This document shows, piece by piece, positions 1 to 7,982 of a DNA stretch of 64,000 bases. How positions within the stretch are numbered: position 1 is the stretch's first letter; each line of letters starts with the position of its first letter. This DNA is from JAWKWH01 sp963669285 (GTDB lineage Bacteria; Pseudomonadota; Alphaproteobacteria; Rhizobiales; Rhizobiaceae). The notes beneath the pieces are model-generated. The model was given only the letters and a program-made list of their open reading frames with translations, was not told the origin of the DNA and ran no database searches. Made by a program: the position numbers and the translations under genes. The DNA is taken from NCBI GenBank assembly GCA_963669285.2, contig CAXXSI010000004.1, positions 23,673 through 87,672 of the forward strand, in the 5' to 3' direction.

Positions 1-211
1 GAAATTCTGCATGCTGGCGGAAGGAAAGGCCGACCTCTATCCCAGATTTGGAAGAACGATGGAGTGGGATACGGCGGCGGGCGACGCGATCTTGCGCGCA
101 GCCGGTGGACAAACCCAACTGCTCGATGGCAGCCCACTGACCTACGGCAAGCGCAATCAGCTCGATGATTGCGACTTCTCCAATCCCTGGTTTGTCAGCA
201 AAGGCCGGTGA
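1..211 (+). CDS. cysQ: 3'(2'),5'-bisphosphate nucleotidase (CysQ-like), C-terminal part
   Basis: Only the last ~70 codons are in the window; the gene begins upstream. The reading frame opens at base 2 and ends with TGA at 209-211. The visible part has the signature of the inositol-monophosphatase/CysQ family: EGKADLYPR, then EWDTAAGDAILRAAGG, in which WDTAAG carries the second metal-binding aspartate. CysQ removes the 3' phosphate from PAP, a by-product of sulfate assimilation, in the cytoplasm. The tail (LTYGKRNQ, NPWFVSKG) also fits CysQ. The gene converges with the GST gene, whose stop lies only 3 bases away. The exact substrate (PAP versus inositol phosphate) cannot be proven from the fragment, but the wording of the motifs favours CysQ. 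Confidence 0.85.
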   Translation, partial: KFCMLAEGKADLYPRFGRTMEWDTAAGDAILRAAGGQTQLLDGSPLTYGKRNQLDDCDFSNPWFVSKGR

Positions 212-214
212 CGA

Positions 215-865
215 CTATTCCGCATCCGGTTGGTTGGAAGGTGCCGCATTAGCGAAAGCCGGCAGCTCCATGCATGTTGCATAGATGCGACTGATCACCG
301 GATAGGGCTTCATATCAACATTGAACCGGCCGTTATTGGCAACCTGGGCGACGAGGCACAAATCGGCCAATCCCGGTTCATCCCCGTGGCAGAAGGTTCC
401 CGTCTGCCCACTCTCGGCAAGCAGCTTTTCAAGCGGACCGAAGGTTTCGCCGACCCAGTGCCGAAACCATTCAGCCACGGCCGCATCATCGGCGCCAAAG
501 CGGCTGCGCAAGGCGTTCAGAATGCGCAAATTGTTGACCGGATGAATGTCGCAAGCGACCATTTGCGCGAGCATGCGAACACGCGCCCGCCCGTGAATAT
601 CCGATGGCAACAATGGCGGCTCCGGCACCATTTCGTCGATGAACTCAAGAATGGCGAGCGATTGGCTGAGAACGGTTCCGTCATCCCAGACAATCGACGG
701 GACAAGGCCTTGTGGATTGACCGCCAGGAACTCATCTGCCCTGTGGCCGCCCAAACGCAGGTGATGGGCAACATACTCGTAGTCCAGACCCTTCATCGCC
801 AGTGCGATACGAACGCGATAGGAGGTCGAAGAGCGGAAGTAATTGTGAAGAACGATCGAGGACAT
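215..865 (-). CDS. maiA: Glutathione S-transferase, zeta class (maleylacetoacetate isomerase type)
   Basis: 216 residues, the usual GST length. The N-terminal thioredoxin-like domain carries the zeta-class active-site motif SSTSYRVRIAL at residues 12-22, in which the first serines bind the glutathione thiol; NPQGLVPSI and the SQSLAILEFI segment complete the glutathione site. The C-terminal helical domain includes DIHPVNNLRIL, typical of maleylacetoacetate isomerases. Such enzymes isomerise maleylacetoacetate to fumarylacetoacetate in tyrosine/homogentisate breakdown, but no other gene of that pathway is nearby, so a different GST substrate is possible. The ATG has an AGGGGA ribosome site just upstream. 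It is transcribed alone and converges with cysQ. Confidence 0.8.
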   Translation of the reverse strand: MSSIVLHNYFRSSTSYRVRIALAMKGLDYEYVAHHLRLGGHRADEFLAVNPQGLVPSIVWDDGTVLSQSLAILEFIDEMVPEPPLLPSDIHGRARVRMLAQMVACDIHPVNNLRILNALRSRFGADDAAVAEWFRHWVGETFGPLEKLLAESGQTGTFCHGDEPGLADLCLVAQVANNGRFNVDMKPYPVISRIYATCMELPAFANAAPSNQPDAE

Positions 866-938
866 TCCCCTGACTATCGCCTAATCCGGTTCCGAACAAC
901 CGTGGGGGTCGTCCGAGCAGGCATTTCACCTTCCATGC

Positions 939-1628
939 TCAGATGACGAGAATCGGACTGCCGTTCTTCACCCTGCCATAGAGGTCGATGACATCCTGAT
1001 TCAACATCCTGACGCAACCGCTTGAAACCGCTCGGCCGATGCTGGCGAACTCGCCGGTGCCGTGGACACGGTAGAGCGTGTCGCCGTCCCTGTTGTGAAT
1101 ATACAGCGCACGCGCGCCAAGCGGATTTCGCAATCCGGGCGGCATGCCGCCATTGTCCGAGGAGTATTTCCTCAGTTCCGGCTGACGGGCAATCATCTCG
1201 TCCGGCGGCGTCCATTTTGGCCAGGCCTGTTTCCAGGCAATCCAGCCGCGGCCCGACCATTCAAATCCGGCGCGTCCCAAACCTACGCCGTAACGCATGG
1301 CGCGACGACCGGGCATCACCAGGTAAAGATATCGCTTGGAAGTGTTCACAACCAACGTTCCGGGCTTTTCGCCGGTGGGATCGCGCACTTCGCGACGATA
1401 GAATTTGCTATCGACCTTGGACAAATCGACTGCGGGGAGAGGGAAACGTTCACCGGGCTTGGGACCGTAAATCTTGTCATAGGCAAAGACGGTTCCGCCG
1501 CCGAACCCCGGGCCGCCATCCGTCGTACAGCCTGCCAGTCCCGCAAGCGCGATCGAACCCAGCCCCAAAACAACGGTCCGGCGATTGGGATCCACATATT
1601 TTCCGCCAACCATATTTTCGCCCTTCAT
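939..1628 (-). CDS. L,D-transpeptidase (YkuD domain), lipoprotein or Tat-like export signal
   Basis: A cell-wall cross-linking enzyme of the ErfK/YbiS/YcfS/YnhG family. The start at 1628 (229 residues) gives a positively charged N-terminus (NRRT) followed by a hydrophobic stretch ending in LAGC, a good lipobox; a second ATG at 1613 would also work, whereas the longer frame from 1727 adds an unlikely leader. The YkuD catalytic domain is in the C-terminal half: YIHNRDGDTLYRVHGTGE followed by the active-site motif SSGCVRM, whose cysteine is at about residue 205. HGTG and SSGCVRM together are diagnostic. It acts in the periplasm on peptidoglycan or on linking proteins to it. Monocistronic, between the GST and P450 genes, with which it has no evident functional link. 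Confidence 0.88.
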   Translation of the reverse strand: MKGENMVGGKYVDPNRRTVVLGLGSIALAGLAGCTTDGGPGFGGGTVFAYDKIYGPKPGERFPLPAVDLSKVDSKFYRREVRDPTGEKPGTLVVNTSKRYLYLVMPGRRAMRYGVGLGRAGFEWSGRGWIAWKQAWPKWTPPDEMIARQPELRKYSSDNGGMPPGLRNPLGARALYIHNRDGDTLYRVHGTGEFASIGRAVSSGCVRMLNQDVIDLYGRVKNGSPILVI

Positions 1629-1827
1629 ACTCTCAAGACCTTGTTCTTTATCATCAATCCGGATCGATGAACGATCAACCGCGATCTGCGGACAAGGTAA
1701 ACGGGAAAGAACGGCCCCAAACCGCAACGCCGGGCCATATTGTTCAATTCCGGCGAAATGAAAATCCGTGGAGCGATCAACAACCCGTGATGAATCGCTT
1801 CACATGCGGCTGATCAAAAGCATGAAC

Positions 1828-2994
1828 TCAAGCCGTCCAGGTGACCGGAAGCGATAACGGGCCGCGGAACGCCCAACCGGCAAATTCAACCGGATGATTT
1901 CGGTCAAGCGCCAAGTCGTTCAGCTGCGAAAACGAGGCCGGCAGCGCCACTTCGGCGACCAATGCCCGCGACGCCCAGGCGCCGGCACAAAAATGCGGGC
2001 CAGCGCCGAAAGAGATGCTTTTCTGAACGTCCCTGGTGATGTCGAATTTCTCGGGATTGGGAAATACGTCTTCATCGCGGTTCGCAGAGCCAAACATAAG
2101 GAACACCTTGTCCTCCGCCTCGAAATCAATGCCGCGATAAGTATGGTTTTGCGCGACACGGCGCGGCGACATGCCGATGGGAGACATCCACCGGGCATAT
2201 TCTTCAAACGCCTGAAGCCAGGTGGCTTCGCCGGCCTTGATCTTGGTGAGTTGTTCGGGATGGGTCAGCAACGCCCAAACGCAGCCGGCAATCGCATCGC
2301 GTGGCTCGTTCTGTCCCCCGGAAATCGCCAGTTTCACATTGGCCCTGACGCTCTGTTCGGGCAGTCCACCCTGCATCATGACGCTCAACAGGCTGCTGTC
2401 CGGCTTATCCGTCAGCTCGGGCATCCTTTCGTCGATCGCGGCGTCGATCCCCGCTGTCGCATCTTGGCAGCGGGCCTCGACATCCGGATCACCGTGGTAG
2501 TTGGCAATGCCGTCAATCATCGCCTGCGACCACCGGTCCATCTGCTTGTAGGAGATGTTCGTCAGCCCGGTGATGACCTTGAGCGCCTCTCCGGACAGCG
2601 GCATGGCATAGTCCTTTACCAGATCGGCGGAACCGCGGCCGGCAATAGCGGCAATTATTCGGTCGGCATCGGTCTGGAAATACGCACGCCAGACATCGCG
2701 GACGGTCTTCGGCGACACCGATGGGAAAATCATCTTGCGCTCATTGCCGTGGTCCGCGCCGTCCTTGCGCATCATGTTGCGGCCCATGAGCTTGTTCATC
2801 AGCCCGTCCGGCTGGTGCGAGGAAAACACCTCGATGTTCTTCTCGCAGGTGAAGATATCGTCGCGGCGGGTCAACAGGACGGCGCCGAGCTGCGGCACGT
2901 AGGCAATCGGAGATTTATCCCGCATACCGGCCAGTGCCGGATAGGGATCGCGGGTGAAACTGGTCAGGTCGATATTGAACTCGGGCGGTCGCAT
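1828..2994 (-). CDS. Cytochrome P450
   Basis: 388 residues, normal for a soluble bacterial class I P450. The heme-binding loop FGAGPHFCAG places the cysteine ligand at about residue 336. The ERR-triad region is seen as FEEYARWMSPIG followed by RRVAQ, and the PERF-like segment as NPEKFDITRD. The I-helix reads SGGQNEPRDAIAG rather than the textbook [AG]Gx[DE]T[TS], so the usual proton-relay threonine is replaced; this NEPRD variant occurs in some bacterial P450 subfamilies. No ferredoxin or ferredoxin reductase gene lies in the window, so the electron donor must come from elsewhere. It is downstream of, and on the same strand as, the oxidoreductase-hydrolase-OCD operon, 159 bases away. The substrate is unknown. 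Confidence 0.92.
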   Translation of the reverse strand: MRPPEFNIDLTSFTRDPYPALAGMRDKSPIAYVPQLGAVLLTRRDDIFTCEKNIEVFSSHQPDGLMNKLMGRNMMRKDGADHGNERKMIFPSVSPKTVRDVWRAYFQTDADRIIAAIAGRGSADLVKDYAMPLSGEALKVITGLTNISYKQMDRWSQAMIDGIANYHGDPDVEARCQDATAGIDAAIDERMPELTDKPDSSLLSVMMQGGLPEQSVRANVKLAISGGQNEPRDAIAGCVWALLTHPEQLTKIKAGEATWLQAFEEYARWMSPIGMSPRRVAQNHTYRGIDFEAEDKVFLMFGSANRDEDVFPNPEKFDITRDVQKSISFGAGPHFCAGAWASRALVAEVALPASFSQLNDLALDRNHPVEFAGWAFRGPLSLPVTWTA

Positions 2995-3153
2995 AGAATT
3001 GAGTATCCGTCTTTTGAAGGTCTACGCAAGCGCCGATGCGCCGAATTTCCGCTCGCGGATTAGCCAGTTGCCGCCCGGCAATTGGCCAATCCGGTGGCAA
3101 ATCCCGCCGCCGATTGGCCAATCGGTGCGGGGTGTGTTGACGCAGTTTGACCT

Positions 3154-4101
3154 TTATTCGAGGCGTGAGCGGATCAGGTCGGCGGCGGCGAGGTCCTGCG
3201 CGGCCACACCCAAAGAACGGTAGAGCGTGATCGCCCGATCGCCGCTGCGCCCGGCGCAGCTTCCGTCATAAACTTCGCCGATCTCCGCACGGATATGGCC
3301 CTCGTCGATCCGCCCGGCCTCGATGGCGCTGATGATCTCGCGCGCCTGGGCGTGGGCTGACGGTTTGTAGTCCACGAACAGCTCGGATTTCAGCAGCAGC
3401 GCTTCATCAATTTCCTGCATCGTCGGAATGGAAGCCCCAACGGCGTTGACGTGAGTGCCCGGTTCAATCCAGTCGCCATGCAAAACAATCGAGGCTGAGG
3501 ACGTCACCGTGCAGACGATATCGGCGCCCTTTACGGCAGATTGAACGTTATCCGCCGCAATGAACTGCACACCGGCGTGGGTTTTCGAAGCGGAATCGAC
3601 AAACTGCTCGGCCCGCTCGGGCGTGCGTCCAACCACGCGGATTTGGCGGAGCGGACGTACCAGCATCAGCGCCTCGATATGGCTTTCGGCCTGTTCGCCG
3701 GTTCCGATGATCGCCAGTGTCGCCGCATCAGTGTGCGCCAGTGCCCGTGTCGCCGAAGCCGTTGCCGCCGCCGTGCGGATCGCGGTGACCGCATCGGCAT
3801 TCATGGCGATGACCGGTTCCCCGGTTTCGATGTCGAACAGGATTACGGTACCGATATGCGAGCTCAGGCCTTTCGCCGGATTGCCGGGAAACAGGCTGAT
3901 CAGCTTGATACCGTAAATATCCGGATCGGACATGGCGCCCGGCATGATGCCGAGCTTGTTGGTGCCGTCGATATCCATGATGGTCCGCAACGGCAGGTTT
4001 GCCCGGCCTTGCGAGACGCGGATCATCGTCTCTTGCATGCATTCAATGGCATCGGCCATCGGCAGCAATCGGCGCACTTCCTGCGCGGTGAGAACTTTCA
4101 A
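3154..4101 (-). CDS. Ornithine cyclodeaminase / mu-crystallin family protein
   Basis: 315 residues, the family's usual length. The N-terminal substrate half contains the conserved lysine/arginine patch around LPLRTIMDI and the GIKLISLFPGNP motif; the Rossmann half has IIGTGEQAESHIEAL, the GxGxQA nucleotide site. The family includes ornithine cyclodeaminase, alanine dehydrogenase, ketimine reductase and opine-type enzymes, so the precise reaction (NAD(P)-linked imine or amino-acid chemistry) cannot be fixed. The start codon overlaps the stop of the upstream hydrolase gene by four bases, so the two are translationally coupled. With the FAD amine/amino-acid oxidase-like gene further upstream, this suggests catabolism of an amino-acid-like compound. 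Confidence 0.85.
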   Translation of the reverse strand: MKVLTAQEVRRLLPMADAIECMQETMIRVSQGRANLPLRTIMDIDGTNKLGIMPGAMSDPDIYGIKLISLFPGNPAKGLSSHIGTVILFDIETGEPVIAMNADAVTAIRTAAATASATRALAHTDAATLAIIGTGEQAESHIEALMLVRPLRQIRVVGRTPERAEQFVDSASKTHAGVQFIAADNVQSAVKGADIVCTVTSSASIVLHGDWIEPGTHVNAVGASIPTMQEIDEALLLKSELFVDYKPSAHAQAREIISAIEAGRIDEGHIRAEIGEVYDGSCAGRSGDRAITLYRSLGVAAQDLAAADLIRSRLE

Positions 4102-4949
4102 ACCTGATCCTCCACCGCGACGTCGCCGAGCGCTCCGCGTAGTTCGAGGCCCAATGCCATGCGGATCAGGTTGGTGTATTCGCGCGGGTGGGTGACATAG
4201 GGAAAATGGCTGGCATTGCCGAAACGGAAGGCACGGCCTGGCTGCAATGCCGCCCGCAACTGCTCACGCACCGGCGGTGGAATCAGGTGATCATCATCGC
4301 TTTCAACCGTTGAAATGCGGTCGGTGGCGAGCGACTGAGCGGGCAATGGCGGGGCGTCTTTCAAGGCGATCAGCCGGTTGCGCAACTCGGCTTCCGGAAT
4401 GCGCCCGTCAACCTCGGCGATCAGCAGCTCCGCCAATTCGGCATAAGCGTGGCCGGGCTGGGTCCACTGGCTCAAGCCGCGGAGAAATCCTTCCGCCAAG
4501 GTCGCGATGTCCATCCCCTCCAGGTCGAGGGCATAAGGTGGAATTGCCCGGACGAACGAAGCGTCAGCCAGCGTGTTCGCGGCGATCAACCCACCAAAGA
4601 GCTCCGGCCTGGTGGCCGCGACATATTGGGCGACATAGCCGCCGAGCGAGGAGCCCAAAATCGTGGCCCCTTCCATGCCCTCGATGGAGACCATCTGCGT
4701 GATGTCGCCTGCCCAGTCGCTGATTCCACCCGAGGAGGGATAGCTGAGCGAGAGAATGCGTGCTTCGTCGGACATCGCCGAGATCTGCTGCCAGAAAATG
4801 TCCGCCCTGCCCAGCGTTCCCGGAAGCAGCACCAGCGCAGGGCCGGTTTCACCATTGCGGATAAATCCCCAATCGCGGCCGTTCACCGAGCGGACTTGCT
4901 CAGGTTTCATGGCACAGAAGGCATCACGGGCTTCAATCAGCTGGTTCAT
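4098..4949 (-). CDS. Alpha/beta hydrolase
   Basis: 283 residues from the ATG at 4949; a longer frame reaches 4979, but the 4949 start has AGGATC upstream and begins like other members of the fold. The oxyanion region is LLPGTLGRADIF, and the nucleophile elbow is GSSLGGY with serine at about residue 101. An aspartate and a histidine follow in plausible positions (SDDDHLIPP and NASHFPYVTHP). This is the alpha/beta-hydrolase fold of esterases, lactonases and C-C hydrolases; the substrate is unknown. The stop overlaps the start of the OCD-family gene, and the FAD oxidoreductase lies 36 bases upstream, so the three genes form one operon. Confidence 0.82.
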   Translation of the reverse strand: MNQLIEARDAFCAMKPEQVRSVNGRDWGFIRNGETGPALVLLPGTLGRADIFWQQISAMSDEARILSLSYPSSGGISDWAGDITQMVSIEGMEGATILGSSLGGYVAQYVAATRPELFGGLIAANTLADASFVRAIPPYALDLEGMDIATLAEGFLRGLSQWTQPGHAYAELAELLIAEVDGRIPEAELRNRLIALKDAPPLPAQSLATDRISTVESDDDHLIPPPVREQLRAALQPGRAFRFGNASHFPYVTHPREYTNLIRMALGLELRGALGDVAVEDQV

Positions 4950-4985
4950 GAGAATGGATCCTCTATATCGGGAATGCAATCCGGT

Positions 4986-6128
4986 TCATGCCACCTCGCT
5001 CAGCCGTTGCGGCAGCAGACTGGCAGGTTCCAGTCCCTCGCCAAGGATATCGGCAGGAATTCCATTTCCAAGCGCTGTTGCTGCAGCCAGACGCGAAAGC
5101 GCAGGGCACGTCTGAATACCGTAACCGCCCTGTCCGGCCAGCCAGAAGAAACCGTCGGCCTGCTGCGAATATCCGACGACCGGTGATTTGTCGGCGACAA
5201 AACTCCTCAAGCCCGCCCATTTGCTTGCAATGTTGCGCACCTCGATATCGAAAGCCTTTTCGATGCGGTCGGCGCAGATCGCGATATCGAGTTCCTCGGG
5301 CTGGGCATCGCAGGGCGGCATCGGATCTTCATTTGCCGGCGATATCAGCAACCGTCCCGCATCGGGTTTCATGTAGAAATCCTCGTCAATGTCCACGACA
5401 AGCGGCAGATCGTCGACGGCCAGACCGTCCGGTGCGTCGATTGTCATCGCGGTGCGACGTTTGGGCACCAGACCGATGGTTTCCGCACCTGCCATCGTTG
5501 CCAGTTGATCGGCCCAGGCACCGGCGGCATTGATGATCGTTGCCGCCCTGACGGATCCGGCAGCAGTTTCGATTTGCCAGATTCCGCTATCGCGCACGAA
5601 CGCCAACGCCTCAGCGTTGGTGCGAAGCGTGCCGCCGCGTGCCCTGAAAACACGCAGATAGCCCTGGTGGAGGGCGTGAACATCAATGTGACTGCCCGTT
5701 TCGTCGAGCACACCGGCTTGAGCGTAGTTTTCACGAAGCAGCGGGTGGCGGTTGCACATGTCGCCGGCGTCGATACGCGCGACCGGCAATTCCAGTGAAA
5801 TTTCGGCATGAAAAGCATCCAGTGCCGTCATCTGGTCGGAGCGTGCGATCATGATCACGTCCCGGGGCGACAACAGCGGCGACGTCGCAAATCCGTCCGG
5901 CGGAGCATTGTAAAAAGCTGCGGAAGCCCTTGTCAGGGCACGCACCGGCTGCGGTCCGTAACCCGGTGCGAACATTGCCGCCGATCTTCCGGTGGTGTGG
6001 TAGCCCGGTTGAGATTCCATTTCGAGGAGAACGATGGATGCGTCTGCGGCCAGTTCGGCGCCAACCGACGCCCCGGCAATTCCTGCGCCAATGACGGCAA
6101 AGTCGAAAATCTGTTCACTCGCGCTCAC
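4986..6128 (-). CDS. FAD-dependent oxidoreductase, DAO (D-amino-acid oxidase / glycine oxidase) family
   Basis: 380 residues. The FAD-binding Rossmann motif is at the N-terminus (VIGAGIAGASVGAELA, GxGxxG at residues 14-19), followed by the GRSAAMFAPGYG segment of the DAO family, and a second nucleotide contact is near the C-terminus (WLAGQGGYGIQTCPALS). Members oxidise secondary or primary amines, D-amino acids, sarcosine or 2-hydroxy acids in the cytoplasm. It is the first gene of the operon with the hydrolase and the OCD-family protein. The intergenic region to the divergent dienelactone-hydrolase gene (6129-6366) is the probable promoter; none of the TetR-type palindromes found at 11-27 kb is present there, so this operon seems controlled separately. 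Confidence 0.85.
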   Translation of the reverse strand: MSASEQIFDFAVIGAGIAGASVGAELAADASIVLLEMESQPGYHTTGRSAAMFAPGYGPQPVRALTRASAAFYNAPPDGFATSPLLSPRDVIMIARSDQMTALDAFHAEISLELPVARIDAGDMCNRHPLLRENYAQAGVLDETGSHIDVHALHQGYLRVFRARGGTLRTNAEALAFVRDSGIWQIETAAGSVRAATIINAAGAWADQLATMAGAETIGLVPKRRTAMTIDAPDGLAVDDLPLVVDIDEDFYMKPDAGRLLISPANEDPMPPCDAQPEELDIAICADRIEKAFDIEVRNIASKWAGLRSFVADKSPVVGYSQQADGFFWLAGQGGYGIQTCPALSRLAAATALGNGIPADILGEGLEPASLLPQRLSEVA

Positions 6129-6366
6129 GCCACACGGTGCTCCATCATCTTTCGGTTGGTCCGAGATACTCGATTGTCCGACTTTTCACCGGCCCGCAAT
6201 TGACGGGAGCCTACGCCATGCCTGCCGCCAACGACAAGCTGGGGTGTGGCGCCGTCATTCGGATGCGGGGTGGCACGCGAACCGGCAAGGCTTGTAATCG
6301 GCAACGGTTTCCATTTCGATGGCGGGAATGGACTTGCGCTGTTCAACCGATGGCCAGGAGGGACAA

Positions 6367-7119
6367 ATGCTCGATGGATTTGAACAAAGGCAGTTTGCCT
6401 TTCCGTTGTCCGACGGTGAATCGCTCAAACATGACATTTACGAGAAGGGTGACGGACCGGTCATCGTCATTCTTCACGAGTTACCGGGCATCTGTCCCGA
6501 TACATTGAAGTTCGTCGACAGAATTGCCGCTGCGGGTTTCAGGGTGGTTATGCCGCATCTGTTCGGCCCGCTCGGCAAGTTCGCTATCGGCAGAAATGTG
6601 GCGCGGCTGTTCTGTGTGCGTCGGGAGATCAACATCTTCGCAAGGAAGCAATCAAGCCCGGTCGTCGAGTGGCTGAAGGCGCTTTGCCGCGACGCACAGG
6701 AGCGATACGCCGTTTCAGGCGTCGGCGTGATCGGCATGTGCCTGACGGGCAATTTCGCGATTTCGCTGATGGCCGACGACAGCGTTTTGGCATCGGTCGC
6801 TTCCCAGCCCTCCCTGCCAATGTTCAGCCAGGGATCGCTGCACATGTCGGACAAGGAGGTGGTCGAGGTCAGTGAAAGGCTCGACCGGCACGGCCCGATG
6901 CTCGCCTACAAGTTCGAAGGGGACAAATTGTGCACGCAAGCCAAGTTCGATGCCATCGACGCCGCCTTCAACGGTGATCGCGAACGCATCAGGCTGACCA
7001 AGATTCCCGGCAACAAGCATGCGCTGCTGACCGCGCACTTCATCGTCGGCGAAAACTCGCCGACCCAGCAGGTGCTTGACGAGATCACCAATTACTTTGC
7101 CGGAAAACTAAACGCGTAG
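6367..7119 (+). CDS. Dienelactone hydrolase family protein
   Basis: 250 residues from the ATG at 6367, which has a perfect AGGAGG ribosome site six bases upstream (frames extending to 6319 look spurious). The fold is alpha/beta hydrolase with cysteine as nucleophile in GVIGMCLTGN (Cys about residue 125), as in carboxymethylenebutenolidase, which has GYCxGG. The oxyanion segment is ILHELPGICP and a late histidine (NKHALL) can complete the triad; the acid should be in the segment before it. The family hydrolyses dienelactones in halo-aromatic catabolism but contains many enzymes of unknown substrate. The gene stands alone and converges with the TIM-barrel gene; stop and stop are about 10 bases apart. 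Confidence 0.82.
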   Translation: MLDGFEQRQFAFPLSDGESLKHDIYEKGDGPVIVILHELPGICPDTLKFVDRIAAAGFRVVMPHLFGPLGKFAIGRNVARLFCVRREINIFARKQSSPVVEWLKALCRDAQERYAVSGVGVIGMCLTGNFAISLMADDSVLASVASQPSLPMFSQGSLHMSDKEVVEVSERLDRHGPMLAYKFEGDKLCTQAKFDAIDAAFNGDRERIRLTKIPGNKHALLTAHFIVGENSPTQQVLDEITNYFAGKLNA

Positions 7120-7127
7120 ATCGTGTG

Positions 7128-7982
7128 CTAGCAAACCGTGCGAAAGCGCTCGATCATCGTATCGAGGACCTCGCCGGGATCGCGTTTCCACCAGTCCTGC
7201 GCCGAGAAAACCTCAACTTCGCAATATCCGGCGTAGCCGGCATCCTCAACAGCTCTGCGGATCGCCTTCAGATCGGCAACGCCGTCGCCCATCATGCCCC
7301 GATCCAGCAGCATGTCGCGCGTCTCTTCCAGCCAGTCACACAAATGGTATCCGAGCAGGCGGTCCGCGCCGGCCTGTTTCAGGCTCTCTGCCAACGTCGT
7401 ATCCCACCAGACATGGTAGACATCGACGGCAATCCCGACATTGTCGGCACCCGCCATGTCACAAACCCGATTGGCGTCGCGTACCGTCATCAGGCAGGTC
7501 CGGTTGCCGCCGAACATGGGATTGAGCGGTTCAAGCGCCAGTTTCACGTCGCGTTCCGCTGCATAGCCGGCCGCCGATGCCAAACGTTCTGCAAGGATTT
7601 TCTGGCTCTCCAGCACGCCCTTGGTGCCCGGTTCGGTGCCGCCAGTGACAATGGTCAGTACCTGCGTTCCGAGGGCAGCCGCCATGTCGATGGATGCCAT
7701 CACATCGTCCATCAGCGGATCGGGTTTCTGCGAGCCGACAAAGAACGGTGTCCGGCACAAGCCGACAACCTGCATTCCTGCCGCCCGAACCTTCTCGCCG
7801 ATCAACACGGCCCGGTCGCCGATCTCGCGGCGCCAGAACACGATGCCGCCCAGACTGCGCTCGGCGCAGGCGTCGATGACCTGCTCGGGCGACCAACCGG
7901 CGCCGAAGCCATCCAGATTGTGACCGAGCGTGGCCGTGTTCAACGCCAGCATCGAATGATCGTTGGAAAAATCCCGCATCAT
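7128..7982 (-). CDS. Sugar phosphate isomerase/epimerase family TIM-barrel protein
   Basis: 284 residues when started at the ATG at 7982, whose bases overlap the TGA of the upstream gene (ATGA); an ATG one codon later at 7979 is equally usable. The AP-endonuclease-2-like barrel (xylose-isomerase-like) is recognisable from LALEPLNPMFGG (metal-binding Glu), GIAVDVYHVWWD (Asp and His of the metal site), GYHLCDW and YCEVEVFS, in the right order. Such proteins isomerise or epimerise sugars or inositol derivatives, or act as dehydratases. It is the last gene of the acyl-CoA dehydrogenase, SDR, DUF993 and TIM-barrel operon. The tight coupling with DUF993 suggests that the two work on consecutive intermediates. 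Confidence 0.82.
   Translation of the reverse strand: MMRDFSNDHSMLALNTATLGHNLDGFGAGWSPEQVIDACAERSLGGIVFWRREIGDRAVLIGEKVRAAGMQVVGLCRTPFFVGSQKPDPLMDDVMASIDMAAALGTQVLTIVTGGTEPGTKGVLESQKILAERLASAAGYAAERDVKLALEPLNPMFGGNRTCLMTVRDANRVCDMAGADNVGIAVDVYHVWWDTTLAESLKQAGADRLLGYHLCDWLEETRDMLLDRGMMGDGVADLKAIRRAVEDAGYAGYCEVEVFSAQDWWKRDPGEVLDTMIERFRTVC

Noticed and set aside
1894..3063. Long open frame opposite the P450 gene
   Set aside because: Antisense to a gene with clear P450 motifs; composition is that of a reverse-strand shadow in a GC-rich genome. The same applies to long frames opposite 9905-11050, 13786-15357, 17568-18842, 24863-26317 and 30982-32415.
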